DNA of 64,000 nt from Deinococcus metalli (GCF_014201805.1 NZ_JACHFK010000003.1:1-64000); one strand, 5' to 3'; numbered from the stretch's first letter, positions 51,477 to 61,823 are shown. The notes: generated by a model from the letters alone, not told the origin. Translations and numbers: made by a program.

Positions 51477-51743
51477 GGGATACCGAACCTTTCTGAGAGA
51501 GGGCGGAAATGGCCGATGAATGGTGATCGGATTGACCGTCCCTACTGTGTGCCGATGACCGTTACCGGAACGTGAAAGGCGGCGCCACGGTTCGTTTAGT
51601 TTCGGTGGGCACCTGCCAGAGGCGTTGACAGGGCGCCTGATGCCCACTGGGACACGATAAATCCCGGTAGTGTCCGGCTGCACTGCATCCTCACAATGAG
51701 AAGCGCTAAAGGTGGCTGACTCGAACCTAAAGGCCACTGTTAT

Positions 51744-51771
51744 CTGAGTAACAGCTCAGGTATTCTGGGGC
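51744..51771 (+). promoter_or_regulatory. ArsR-type operator and promoter of the metal ATPase operon
   Basis: CTGAGTAACAGCTCAG (51744-51759) is a five-base inverted repeat with a six-base centre, the spacing of SmtB/CzrA-type operators (TGA-N6-TCA core). TATTCT (51761-51766) directly follows and lies five bases before ATG 51772. The ArsR repressor encoded downstream in the operon would block this promoter until metal binds. Confidence 0.55.
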
Positions 51772-53937
51772 ATGCCTGCTTCCCCGTCTCCCACAGCGCC
51801 GCTGACCTACTTCGTGGACGGCATGGACTGCGCGAGTTGCGTGCGCAAGGTCGAGGCGATGGTGGAGCGCCTGCCCGGCACGGGCGACGTGCAGACCAGC
51901 TTCACGCAGCAGACCCTGCGCGTGGCCCTGGACGAGTCGCGCACGTCCCGCGCGACTCTGGAGGGCAACCTGCGCGCCCTGGGGTACGTGCCCACCCTGC
52001 GGGGGCAGCCGGACGTGGCGGCGCTGCCCCTGCCGGGTGGAGTGCCGGCGCCCGGGCGTCCGGAGGCGGCCCCGGCGCGTGCGTGGTTCGCCACGCCGGC
52101 GGGGCGGCTGGTCGTGTTCTCCGGGGCGCTGCTGGTGCTCGCGTGGCTGCTGGGCTTCGTCCACCCGGCGCTGTCCACCGCCGCGTTCGTCGTGGCGACG
52201 CTGGTGGGCGTTTTTCCCCTGGCGCGGCGGGCGTACGCGGGCGCGCGGCTGGGCGAACCCTTCGGCATCAACACGCTGGTGACGCTCGCGGCGGTCGGCG
52301 CGGTACTGATCGGGCAGGCGGCCGAGGGCTCGGTGGTCGTGTTCCTGTTCACGGTGGGCGAACTGCTGGAGGGCGTCGCCGCGGGCCGGGCGCGCGACGG
52401 CATCCGGGCACTGACGGCCCTCACGCCGCGCACGGCGCTGCTCGTGCACGGCGTGCATACCCACGAGGTCGGCGCCGACTCGCTCCAGATCGGTCAGGTG
52501 GTGCAGGTGAATCCCGGCGCGCGGGTGCCGGCCGACGGGCGCATCGTGCAGGGAACGTCCAGTGTGGACGACAGCCCCGTGACCGGTGAGAGCGTGCCCG
52601 TCGTGAAGTCCGTGGGAGACGCCGTGTACGCCGGCAGCATCAACGCCGACGGCGTGCTGCGCGTGCAGGTCGAGCGGGCGGCCGCCGACAACACCATCGC
52701 CCGGATCATCCACATGGTCGAGGAGGCCGAGGGGAGCCGGGCACCCACGGCGCGGTTCATCGACCGCTTCAGCCGCGTGTACACGCCAGCCGTGGTGCTC
52801 GTCTCCGCGCTGGTTGCGGTGGCGCCGCCCCTGCTGCTGGGACAGCCGTGGCACGAATGGCTGTACAAGGGGCTCGCGCTGCTGCTGATCGGGTGTCCGT
52901 GCGCGCTGGTGCTGAGCGTGCCGGCCGCCGTGACCAGCGCGGTCAGCGCGGGCACCCGCCGGGGCCTGCTGGTGAAGGGCGGAGCGGCGCTGGAGGCCAT
53001 CGGGAGCGTCCGCACCGTCGCCTTCGACAAGACCGGCACCCTGACCGCCGGCACCCCCACGGTGACGCGGGTGCGTGGCCTGGAGATGCCGGAGACCGAG
53101 GTGCTGCGCCTGGCCGCCGCCGTCGAGAGCGGCAGCAGCCACCCGCTGGCCGCCGCGGTCGTGGCGGCCGCCCGCGCCGCCACCCTGACGGTGCCCACCG
53201 CCACGGACGCCCGCGCGCTGCCCGGCCGGGGCGTGAGCGCCACTGTGGAGGGGCGCGTGCTGAGCGTCAGCGCGCCCGCGCACGCCGCGACCCTCGTGCC
53301 GCTGGCCGGGCTGGACGCCGACATCCGTGCCCTGGAGGAGCACGGGCACACGGCCGTTGTCCTGCACGACGAAACGCGCGCGCTGGGGCTGCTGGCCCTG
53401 CGGGACGAACTGCGCGACGACGCCGCGTCCGCCGTGGCCGCCCTGCGCGCCCTGGGCATCGGGGCGGTGCTGCTCACCGGCGACAACGAGCGCACCGCCC
53501 GGGCGGTCGCTGCCCCCCTGACGCTCGACGTGCGCGCCGGCCTGCTGCCGGAGGACAAGCTGCGGCTCGTCGGGGAGCTGCCAGGCCCGGTGGCGATGGT
53601 CGGGGACGGCATCAACGACGCGCCCGCCCTGGCCCGTGCGGACGTGGGCATCGCCATGGGCGGCGGCACGGACGTCGCGCTGGAGACCGCCGACGCCGCG
53701 CTGCTGCGCCCGCGCGTGCAGGGCGTGGTCGACCTCGTGCACCTGTCGCGCGCCACCATGGGGAACATCCGCCAGAACATCGCCTTCGCGCTGGGACTCA
53801 AGGCGATCTTCCTGGTCACCACGCTGCTGGGCTACACCAACCTGTGGATGGCGATCCTGGCGGACACCGGCGCCACGGCCATCGTCACCGCGAACGCGCT
53901 GCGGCTGCTGCGCTGGGCTCCGCGGAGCCGCGCATGA
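51772..53937 (+). CDS. Heavy metal-translocating P-type ATPase
   Basis: The 721-residue ATPase has an N-terminal HMA domain with GMDCASC (about 17-23), membrane helices, the phosphorylation site DKTGTLTAG, the metal-site helix LLIGCPCALVLS, a SSHPLAAAV nucleotide loop, and MVGDGINDAPAL. The CPC plus a single HMA domain points to a Zn/Cd/Pb-type (ZntA/CadA-like) exporter rather than Cu; an ArsR partner encoded in the same operon supports this. It moves divalent metal out of the cytoplasm at the cost of ATP. The start is five bases after TATTCT. Confidence 0.93.
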   Translation: MPASPSPTAPLTYFVDGMDCASCVRKVEAMVERLPGTGDVQTSFTQQTLRVALDESRTSRATLEGNLRALGYVPTLRGQPDVAALPLPGGVPAPGRPEAAPARAWFATPAGRLVVFSGALLVLAWLLGFVHPALSTAAFVVATLVGVFPLARRAYAGARLGEPFGINTLVTLAAVGAVLIGQAAEGSVVVFLFTVGELLEGVAAGRARDGIRALTALTPRTALLVHGVHTHEVGADSLQIGQVVQVNPGARVPADGRIVQGTSSVDDSPVTGESVPVVKSVGDAVYAGSINADGVLRVQVERAAADNTIARIIHMVEEAEGSRAPTARFIDRFSRVYTPAVVLVSALVAVAPPLLLGQPWHEWLYKGLALLLIGCPCALVLSVPAAVTSAVSAGTRRGLLVKGGAALEAIGSVRTVAFDKTGTLTAGTPTVTRVRGLEMPETEVLRLAAAVESGSSHPLAAAVVAAARAATLTVPTATDARALPGRGVSATVEGRVLSVSAPAHAATLVPLAGLDADIRALEEHGHTAVVLHDETRALGLLALRDELRDDAASAVAALRALGIGAVLLTGDNERTARAVAAPLTLDVRAGLLPEDKLRLVGELPGPVAMVGDGINDAPALARADVGIAMGGGTDVALETADAALLRPRVQGVVDLVHLSRATMGNIRQNIAFALGLKAIFLVTTLLGYTNLWMAILADTGATAIVTANALRLLRWAPRSRA

Positions 53938-54293
53938 CGGTGGCCGACGACCTCGCGTGCGAGGTGACGTGCACCCATCCGGAGGCCGTCGCCGCCGCCC
54001 GCGCCGCGCTGCCGGACCCGGCCACCGTGGACGCCGCCACCGCCCTGCTGAAGGTCGTGGCCGACCCCACCCGCTTCCGGCTGCTGGGCGCGCTGCACAC
54101 CGGCGAGCTGTGCGTGTGCGACCTGGCGGTGGTCGCGGGCATCAGTGAGAGCGCCACCAGCCACCAGCTCCGGCTGCTGCGTGGGCACCGCGTGGTCGCG
54201 TCCCGCAAGGTGGGCCGCACGGTGTACTACCGCCTGCTCGACGCGCACGTCACCGCTCTGATCGAGAGCGCCCTCGACCACGTCCGCGAGTAG
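53934..54293 (+). CDS. ArsR/SmtB family metal-responsive repressor
   Basis: The 119-residue winged-helix protein has the ELCVCDLA motif near residue 60, the hallmark of the CadC/SmtB/CmtR alpha3 metal site, with an N-terminal CEVTCTHPE that could give extra thiols. An alpha5-type ligand set (D, H, E, H in LDAHVTALIESALDHV) is also present, so both sites may exist. It overlaps the ATPase gene by four bases (ATGA) and should regulate the operon from the palindrome at 51744. The recognition helix is in SESATSHQLRLLRGHRVV. Confidence 0.92.
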   Translation: MTVADDLACEVTCTHPEAVAAARAALPDPATVDAATALLKVVADPTRFRLLGALHTGELCVCDLAVVAGISESATSHQLRLLRGHRVVASRKVGRTVYYRLLDAHVTALIESALDHVRE

Positions 54294-54318
54294 GGCCGGG
54301 CCGCCTACAGTGGAGGCC

Positions 54319-55158
54319 ATGACGTCCCCCCGCACCCTTCGCCTCGCCACCGCGCAACTGCCGGTCAGCGGGGACGCCCGCATCAACGGCCACAACGTCC
54401 GCGCGGCCATGCGCCATGCCGCCGCCGGGGGCGCGCGGCTGATCCACTTTCCGGAGGGCGTGCTGTCCGGCTACGCGAAGAACCCGATCCAGGACTGGGC
54501 CGAGGTGGACTGGGCCGTGGTGCGGGGGGAACTGGACGCGGTGACCGCCCTCGCCCGCGACCTGGGCCTGTGGGTGGCGCTGGGCTCGGCGCATTCCCTG
54601 ACGCCGCCGCGCTGGCCGCACAACAGCGTGTACGTGATCTCGGATGGGGGCGAGATCGTGACCCGCTACGACAAGCGGCGCTGCTCCTACACCGAGGTGA
54701 CGCGCTTCTACACCCCCGGCCACGCACCCACCGTGTTCGAGGTGGACGGCTGGCGCTTTGGCTGCGTGATCTGCGTGGAGATCAACTTCCCTCTGCTGTT
54801 CATCGAGTACGACCGCCTGGGCGTGGACGCCGTGCTGCTCAGCACCTACCCCGTGGACTCGATCTTCCTGGTCAAGGCGCGGGCGTACGCCGCCATCCAC
54901 AACGTCTGGATCAGCGTGTCCAGCGTGACCGAGACCGACCACCTGTTTCGTTCCGGCGTGATCGACCCGCGCGGCGAGATCGTGGCCGAGGTGCCCGGCG
55001 CGCACGGCGTCGTGATCCACACGCTCGACCGGGCCGCACCGGAGCTGGACATCGCGCTCACCAAGGCCCGGCCGTGGCGCGCGAGCGTGGAGACCGACCC
55101 CCGCTACGACACGCGGAAGCTGGACGACCCGCGCAGCACCGACCGGACGTGCCGCTGA
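54319..55158 (+). CDS. Nitrilase-family carbon-nitrogen hydrolase
   Basis: The 279-residue product shows the Glu-Lys-Cys triad: FPEGVLSGY with the catalytic Glu, YDKRRCSYTE with Lys, and FGCVICVEINFPLLF with the nucleophile Cys. The C-terminus KARPWRAS is of amidase type. The substrate (an omega-amide, nitrile or carbamoyl compound) is not predictable. TACAGT (54306-54311) lies seven bases before ATG 54319, indicating leaderless initiation; a GTG three codons upstream is less likely. Confidence 0.9.
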   Translation: MTSPRTLRLATAQLPVSGDARINGHNVRAAMRHAAAGGARLIHFPEGVLSGYAKNPIQDWAEVDWAVVRGELDAVTALARDLGLWVALGSAHSLTPPRWPHNSVYVISDGGEIVTRYDKRRCSYTEVTRFYTPGHAPTVFEVDGWRFGCVICVEINFPLLFIEYDRLGVDAVLLSTYPVDSIFLVKARAYAAIHNVWISVSSVTETDHLFRSGVIDPRGEIVAEVPGAHGVVIHTLDRAAPELDIALTKARPWRASVETDPRYDTRKLDDPRSTDRTCR

Positions 55159-55162
55159 CTCA

Positions 55163-55297
55163 CAGCGGTAACCACATCAGTTGAAGGGTTTCCCCCCAAC
55201 TGATGTGGGGCGAGCAGAGCGAGTGGCCGCCATAGACAGCGGTCGCAGTGGAGGTGATGGGCGGCATTTGGCCCATCAACGGAACGGAGCACCGCTG
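55163..55297. repeat. Hairpin-rich gap between amidase and telA
   Basis: CCACATCAGTTG (55172-55183) and CAACTGATGTGG (55197-55208) form a perfect 12-base stem with a 13-base loop. The outer sequences CAGCGGT (55163-55169) and ACCGCTG (55291-55297) are also complementary and frame the whole gap. This nested layout looks like a small non-coding repeat or MITE remnant between convergent genes; the inner hairpin may also terminate transcription. Confidence 0.6.
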
Positions 55298-56515
55298 TCA
55301 GATCTTCAGCTCGCCCTGCGGGGTCACGTTCAGGTCCTGCGCGAGTTCCCGCGCGACCTGCTGGCGTTCGCGGTCGAGGTAGGTCTGCGCCTGTCCGACC
55401 TCCTTGTCCAGCACCTGCATGGTGTCGCGGAAGCGCTCCAGCGCCTGCTGCCGGTACGAGCTGATGGCGTCCAGCGCGCCGTAGACCTCGCGGAAGGCGT
55501 TCTGGATGATCTGCGGATCGACGGTGGCGCTGCCGGCCTGGCGCTGGATCTCGGTGCTCTGCTCGCGCAGCAGCTTGGCGGTGGAGCCGATCATCCTGCC
55601 GGTCGTGTCGTTCAGCGCCGTGACCTGCCCCAGCACGGCCTGCTGTGTGCCCAGCGCCTGCGAGACCATCAGGGCCGTCTTCAGGGCGCTGACGGTGGTG
55701 GTCGTGGCGCGGTCCACGCCCTTGATGAGTTCCAGGTTGTTGCGCCGCACCAGATCGAGCGCGAGGTAGCCCTGGATGCTCACGGCGAGCTGGGTCAGCA
55801 GGTCGGTCACGCGCTGGCGCACCGCGAACAGCAGTTCCTCGCTGACCATGCGGGCCTTCTCGGGGTCGGTCATCTGCAGGATTGCCAGCCGGCCGGTCAG
55901 GGCCTCGTCCACCGCCTTGCCGACGTGCGCATACTGCCGGAGCTTCTGCATGGTCTCCCACAGGTGCACCTTCTCGGTCTCGATGGTGGCGTTGTCGCGG
56001 CGCAGTTCGTCCTGCCCGCGGTACAGCGCCTCCAGGATGCCGTTCAGGTGGCTCTGCGCGCTCTGGTATTTGTCCATGTGGTTCTGGACCTTCTTCCCGC
56101 CGGGCAGCATGCCCAGGAAGCGCCGGGGTGTGGGCGCGCGGCTGGGGTCGAGGCCCTCGACGGTGCGGCGCAGCTCGGTCAGACCCTTCAGGATGTCGCT
56201 GCCCTCGGCCAGGGCGCCCACGCGGGTGGCGCGCAGCGGCCGGTCGAGCATGCGGTTGCTGCTCTGCGCGGCGGCGCGCTGTTCGGGCAGGCCCAGGTCG
56301 TGCACGGCGTCCAGCTTGCGCTTGAACTCCGGGGTGTGCGTGCCGGCCGTCAGGACGTCCTCCGCGAAGGCGCGGGCCATGGTGTCCAGCCGCGCGCGGT
56401 CCTCGTCCGAGAGCGGCATCATCTCCGGGGCCTGCTGCGGCTGCACGCCCGGCACGGCGTCCGGCGCCTTCAGCATGGACTCGGGTGGGGTCAGCGGGCC
56501 GGGGGCGTCACTCAT
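55298..56515 (-). CDS. TelA/tellurite resistance family protein
   Basis: The 405-residue helical protein matches TelA/KlaA over most of its length: FAEDVLTAGTHTPEF, LPGGKKVQNHMDKYQSAQSHLNGI, and the long coiled-coil DELRRDNATIETEKVHLWETMQKLRQ. The C-terminal half has several helical segments and AVSIQGYLALDLVRRNNLELIKGVDRATTTT near 255-285. TelA proteins are linked to toxic-anion resistance and stress. ATG 56515 and one three codons upstream are both possible. Confidence 0.88.
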   Translation of the reverse strand: MSDAPGPLTPPESMLKAPDAVPGVQPQQAPEMMPLSDEDRARLDTMARAFAEDVLTAGTHTPEFKRKLDAVHDLGLPEQRAAAQSSNRMLDRPLRATRVGALAEGSDILKGLTELRRTVEGLDPSRAPTPRRFLGMLPGGKKVQNHMDKYQSAQSHLNGILEALYRGQDELRRDNATIETEKVHLWETMQKLRQYAHVGKAVDEALTGRLAILQMTDPEKARMVSEELLFAVRQRVTDLLTQLAVSIQGYLALDLVRRNNLELIKGVDRATTTTVSALKTALMVSQALGTQQAVLGQVTALNDTTGRMIGSTAKLLREQSTEIQRQAGSATVDPQIIQNAFREVYGALDAISSYRQQALERFRDTMQVLDKEVGQAQTYLDRERQQVARELAQDLNVTPQGELKI

Positions 56516-56633
56516 GCTCCCCATTACGCCGCGTGTTCATGAACGGTTGCATCCGAAAAAAGGCGGATCGGCAGTGGTCGGGCGGTTGGTACACGGCCGC
56601 CGTGCCACCTGCCGAACGGTGCGTGGGCCTGGG

Positions 56634-56765
56634 ACGACCGCGCTCACCCTTCACCTGATGCCTGGCCTGCCCGGCACGGGGAAGACCATGCAGGTCAGGC
56701 GGCTGGAGCGCAACGATGACCGCGCGGAGGGACGTGAAGATCACATGCGTGCAGCTGGAGGGTTA
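56634..56765 (+). pseudogene. Remnant of a P-loop ATPase/kinase gene
   Basis: In one plus-strand frame the gap reads LTLHLMPGLPGTGKTMQVRRLERND, close to the N-terminal P-loop found in AAA/zeta-like kinases (typical form LHLM.GLPG.GKTT..R.LE). The catalytic region after the first 45 residues is missing because the frame runs antisense into the next gene. No start with a ribosome binding site is visible upstream. It looks like the stump of a decayed gene; a chance frame is possible. Confidence 0.4.
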
Positions 56766-57530
56766 CTGGAGCGTCACCTTCAGTGTGGCCGGAGTGCTGT
56801 ACGCGCCCGCACCGCTGAACACCGCGCGCAGGGTGTACGTCCCGGCGGGCAGAACCTGACCGCCCGCGCCGCGGCCGTCCCAGCGGATCTTCTGCACCTC
56901 GCTGGTCTCGCCCACGCCGACCGACGTGTTCACGATCTGCATGGTGCACAGCGTGTCCTTGGGGTCAGGCCGCACGATCTCGCCGGCCGCGCTGATCACC
57001 TCGAAGCGCACGTCGCAGGCCCCGTGGGCGAGGTTCACGGCCGCCGTGCCGGAGTTCGTCAGGGTAAAGCTCCACGTGGTCGCCTGCCCGGCGCGCAGGG
57101 TCGCCGGCCCGCTCAGGCCGGGGCGCAGGGTCGGGGCCAGCAGGGAACCCGCCGCGGGCAGCGTGGTCGCGCTGGGCAGGGTGCCGGTGGCCGGCGTGGT
57201 GGGGGCCGGGGGAGTCGCGCCGGCATCGGCGGCCGTGCCCACCTGGTAATCCACGATCCCGGTCGGCAGGTTCGCCTGACGCAGGCGCACCAGCAGCGTC
57301 AGGCGGTCCACCGCCGACAGGCCCACCGCGACCACACGGCCCTGCGTGAGGTCCAGCCTGCTGGACTGCAGGGTCTTCAGGCCGTCCAGCAGCGGCACTG
57401 CGGCGTCGAGCTGCGCGCGCGTGTACCCCGACGGATACGCGCTGGCGGCCGTGGACTGCGCGAGGACGGTGCCCGTCAGGGGCGCGGCGGCCAGGGTGAG
57501 CACGGACAGGGTCAGCAGGGCTCGCTTCAT
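56763..57530 (-). CDS. Exported protein with BsuPI-type domain
   Basis: The 255-residue product has a signal peptide (ALLTLSVLTLAAAPLTGTVLA). A middle Pro/Thr-rich linker follows, and the C-terminal half is a BsuPI-like beta-sandwich: LRAGQATTWSFTLTNSGTAAVNLAHGACDVRFEVISAAG, then WDGRGAGGQVLPAGTYTLRAVFSG. This fold is described as an intracellular proteinase inhibitor in Bacillus, but many exported relatives exist. The N-terminal SGYTRAQLDAAVPLLDGLKTL segment is unusual and not assigned. The ATG at 57530 gives the signal peptide. Confidence 0.8.
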   Translation of the reverse strand: MKRALLTLSVLTLAAAPLTGTVLAQSTAASAYPSGYTRAQLDAAVPLLDGLKTLQSSRLDLTQGRVVAVGLSAVDRLTLLVRLRQANLPTGIVDYQVGTAADAGATPPAPTTPATGTLPSATTLPAAGSLLAPTLRPGLSGPATLRAGQATTWSFTLTNSGTAAVNLAHGACDVRFEVISAAGEIVRPDPKDTLCTMQIVNTSVGVGETSEVQKIRWDGRGAGGQVLPAGTYTLRAVFSGAGAYSTPATLKVTLQ

Positions 57531-57661
57531 GCTTCTACCCTGACGCGCCCCGGCTGACGCTGGGTGAGGACACCTGACGGAAGAGCACATCCAGAGTGGC
57601 GCGCGGCGGTGTACCGCGCCCGCGTGGAGCCGGCCGGGCTGTGACCCCTATACTTCCCGTC

Positions 57662-57951
57662 ATGATTGACGCGGCGCAGATCGACCACCTGGCGGCCCTG
57701 GCCCGGCTGCAACTCACCCCCGAGGAGCGGGCGGACATGCAGACGGACCTGGCCCGCATCCTGGGCTACTTCGACCTCCTGAACGGGGTGGATGTGGACG
57801 GCGTGGAGGAGATGCAGCGCCCGGTGTCCCTGGTGAACGTGCTGCGCGACGATGTGCCCGGCGAGGTCTTCCCCCGCTCGGTGGTGGAGGCCCTGGCACC
57901 CGAGATGCAGGCCGGTCAGGTGCGCGTGCCCCGCACGGTGGAGCAGGACTG

Positions 57952-57952
<1 letters not shown>
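57662..57952 (+). CDS. gatC: Asp-tRNA(Asn)/Glu-tRNA(Gln) amidotransferase subunit C
   Basis: The 96-residue product has the GatC segments [44 protein letters not shown] and LRDDVPGEV. It is part of the GatCAB enzyme which amidates misacylated tRNAs; gatA and gatB are not in this window. TATACT lies seven bases before ATG 57662. It overlaps the serS start (TGATG), showing translational coupling. tRNA-Asn of this window may be a partner substrate. Confidence 0.95.
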
Positions 57953-59229
<1,277 letters not shown>

Positions 59230-59236
59230 CGCGGCG

Positions 59237-60388
59237 TCACGGGGTAAGGGCCATGGCCGGTGGGCCCTCCGGCGGCGACTGCACCTCCACGCGGTCACGT
59301 CCCGCCGCCTTGGCGCGGTACAGCGCCCGGTCCGCACGCGCCGTCAGGGTGCCCAGGTCGTCCCCGGGCTCTGCGGTGGCCACGCCGAAACTGGCCGTCA
59401 CGACGCCCACGCCGGGGTGCGGGGTGCGGTGCAGGTGGGCGCGCAGGCGTTCGGCCAGCGCCGCCGCGTGCGCCGTGTCCAGGTCCGGCAGCACCACGAT
59501 GAATTCCTCTCCGCCCCACCGTCCGGGTGTGTGGGTGGCGTGGAGCTGGGTCCGCAGCGCTCCGGCCACGGCGATCAGCACGTGGTCGCCGGCGTGATGC
59601 CCGTGGGTGTCGTTCACGGCCTTGAAGTGGTCCACGTCCAGCATGACCACGCTGCCCGGTCGGCCCTGCGCCGACTGCGCGAGGAGCCCCTCGATGGCGG
59701 CGTAGGTGGCGTGCCGGTTGGGCAGCCCTGTCAGCGGATCGGTCAGGGCCTGCCGGGTCAGCCGGGCGTGCTCGCCGGAGATCTTGAGGTACGAGCTGCG
59801 GTACCACGCCAGCGCGTACACCAGCAGCAGCACGGTCGCCACCGACACGTGCAGGCGCGCGGCCGTCAGCAGCAGGGCCGGGTCGTTCCGGCCCGACAGC
59901 GCCCACATGCCCACCGCCACAGCCAGCACGTAGGTGCCCAGGCTCAGGAGGGCGCCCACACGGATGGGAAAGGCGAGGTACCCGACGATGGCGTTGGCGA
60001 TCAGCAGCAGGTGCGTGCTGGCGATCAGCAGGGCGGTGTCGGGCGCGCTGCCGGTGCGGGTCAGCGCGAACTGCGTCGTGACTGCCACGGTGTTGGCGGC
60101 GTACAGCGTGCGCTCGATGGCTGGCAGCGGCCAGCGCAGCCGCAACCACAGCAGTGCCAGCAGGCACACCGCGATCAGCAGCAGGTCCACGCTGCCCTGC
60201 ACGCCCAGGCCGCCGCCGCGCGTCCACTCGATCACCCACAGGAAGCCGAGCACCGCCAGCCCCAGGAGCAGCGCCGCCACGTAGATCCGCCGCCGCAGCT
60301 CCTCTCTGAGCTGCCCCGGCGTCAGGGTGTGGGGAAGGTCCGGGACGTCTGTGCCCCACAGTTCCCGGTCGCCATACCCCACCGCCAT
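59237..60388 (-). CDS. Membrane GGDEF domain protein (diguanylate cyclase)
   Basis: The 383-residue product has an N-terminal membrane domain with about six segments (aa 35-205), then a GGDEF domain (about 215-370) whose active loop is RWGGEEFIVVL, the catalytically competent GGEEF form. It should make cyclic di-GMP. The segment ahead of the signature (DPLTGLPNRHATYAAIEGLL, VMLDVDHFKAVNDTHGHHAGD) is complete; an RxxD inhibitory site is not evident. TAAAGT lies six bases before the ATG, so it is leaderless. Confidence 0.93.
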   Translation of the reverse strand: MAVGYGDRELWGTDVPDLPHTLTPGQLREELRRRIYVAALLLGLAVLGFLWVIEWTRGGGLGVQGSVDLLLIAVCLLALLWLRLRWPLPAIERTLYAANTVAVTTQFALTRTGSAPDTALLIASTHLLLIANAIVGYLAFPIRVGALLSLGTYVLAVAVGMWALSGRNDPALLLTAARLHVSVATVLLLVYALAWYRSSYLKISGEHARLTRQALTDPLTGLPNRHATYAAIEGLLAQSAQGRPGSVVMLDVDHFKAVNDTHGHHAGDHVLIAVAGALRTQLHATHTPGRWGGEEFIVVLPDLDTAHAAALAERLRAHLHRTPHPGVGVVTASFGVATAEPGDDLGTLTARADRALYRAKAAGRDRVEVQSPPEGPPAMALTP

Positions 60389-60435
60389 GCGACCACTTTA
60401 CGAGAGAGCCGCACCGCACTCACTACACTGACGCC
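60389..60435. promoter_or_regulatory. Divergent leaderless promoters
   Basis: The 47-base gap between two divergent starts holds TAAAGT (60395-60400, read on the minus strand) six bases before the GGDEF start and TACACT (60424-60429) six bases before ATG 60436. No other signal fits in so short a gap. Confidence 0.55.
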
Positions 60436-60873
60436 ATGACTGCCGATCAACCGTCCCGGCCCGACAAGGGCGTGCGGGGCTTTGAACTGGACATCCACGT
60501 GACCTTCGCCCGGCCCCTGCCCCGCGAGCACGCTGCCGCCGCCGTGGGCGTGCTGGACGGCCTGCGCGTGGAGCTGTACGCTCCGCACGCGTCGCCCACC
60601 CGCGCCCTGACCGGGGGAGAGGACGGCACCACCGACGCCCCAGTGCCGTCTGCCCGCCTGACCGGACCGCTGGGCGACCCCGACTCTGTGCGCGCCGGCC
60701 TGGGAGCGCTGCTGTCGGCCGACGCCCGCTACGTGGAGGTCGGGGTGCGCGGCTTCCTGCGCGGCGCGGACGGCCGCACGGAGTGGATGCCGTGGCGGCG
60801 CAACGCGGTGCTGCCGCGCGGTGACGCCGCCCGCGTGGCCTTCGAGCCGGGTGTGAAGTACGTGCTGGAGTGA
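60436..60873 (+). CDS. Protein of unknown function
   Basis: The 145-residue product reads as a real protein with GFELDIHVTFARPLPREHAAAAVGVLDGLRVELY, then SADARYVEVGVRGFLRGADGRTEWMPW and a beta end. It may be a single alpha/beta domain; the family is not recognised. TACACT six bases before the ATG marks a leaderless gene. It is convergent with the short gene at 60896. Confidence 0.65.
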   Translation: MTADQPSRPDKGVRGFELDIHVTFARPLPREHAAAAVGVLDGLRVELYAPHASPTRALTGGEDGTTDAPVPSARLTGPLGDPDSVRAGLGALLSADARYVEVGVRGFLRGADGRTEWMPWRRNAVLPRGDAARVAFEPGVKYVLE

Positions 60874-60895
60874 CGGGTGCGCGCCGGGGCGGCGC

Positions 60896-61174
60896 TCAGG
60901 CGCTGAGCGGCAGCACGCGGGCGCGGGCCTTGCCGCCGTCCCCGTCGGCCCGCACGGCCAGCACCATGACCTCCAGGTGCACGGGCAGCAGGTACGGCAG
61001 CCAGTGCTCGCTCAGCATCCGCAGGGCGCGCGGCGTGTCCTGGACCGGCACGTCCCGCAGCACCACCACGGCGCGCGTGCGCCCGTCGTCGGTCCACACG
61101 TCCAGCGAGCCGAGGCGGTCGGCGCCGGAGTGGGAACGGTATTCGAACGGCTGGGCGTGCGTGAGCAGCTGCAT
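60896..61174 (-). CDS. Small protein of unknown function
   Basis: The 92-residue product (MQLLTHAQPFEYRSHSGADR..., ending ARARVLPLSA) has a plausible mix of beta strand and helix, with RAVVVLRDVPVQDTPRALRMLSEHWLPYLLP in the middle. The frame runs on upstream over 1.2 kb, but there it is antisense to comF. GGAGGAG precedes the ATG at 61174 by eight bases, which supports the short form. Confidence 0.6.
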   Translation of the reverse strand: MQLLTHAQPFEYRSHSGADRLGSLDVWTDDGRTRAVVVLRDVPVQDTPRALRMLSEHWLPYLLPVHLEVMVLAVRADGDGGKARARVLPLSA

Positions 61175-61315
61175 ATGGGTCGGTCTCCTCCGGGCGTGGG
61201 GCTGTAGCGGCAGTGTAGGGGCCGCCGGCGTGCGGATTGTCCCGCGCGGTCCCACCGTGGCGCGGGCCGGTGAATCCGGCGTGAATGGCGGGCGGGGGAC
61301 CGCTACACTGCCGGC

Positions 61316-61823
61316 ATGGACGGCGTCCGGGAGCTGCTCGGCGAGTACCAGGAGTACGTCCTGGCTTACCGCCTGCGCGTGGCGGTGGGCGGCCGGGTCA
61401 CGCCGCGCGGTCCTCGGCTGGGCGTGGGCGAGTACGCGGCGCAGCGCATGGAGCGTCAGGCCCTGGCCCGCTCGCTGACGCAGCGGGGCATGGACGCCGG
61501 GCAGATGCGCCGCCTGGACGATTTGTCCGACGAGCTGATGTTCGGCTTCTGGCTGAACCCGTCCGAGGTGGCCGCGTTCCTGCGCGCCGCGATCCGCGAG
61601 GGCGGGCATCCCGCGCTGGGCGACCCGGCCGCCTTCGCCGCGCTGCTGACGCCCGGCGAGCGCGCCCGGCTGGGCACGGCGGGCGTGCAGCGCGTATGCG
61701 CGCACTTCCTGGCGTGCTTCACGCTGGCCGCCCCGATGCTCGATCCGGACGGCCTCTCGGACGCGTTCCGGGTGATCGAGGCGACCCGCCCGCCGCTGTT
61801 CCTGGACGACCTGCCGGAGCACG

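Noticed and set aside
55776..57557. 593-residue plus-strand frame over telA and the BsuPI gene
   Set aside because: Antisense to both genes; only the short stretch 56634-56765 in the gap has any similarity to a real protein.
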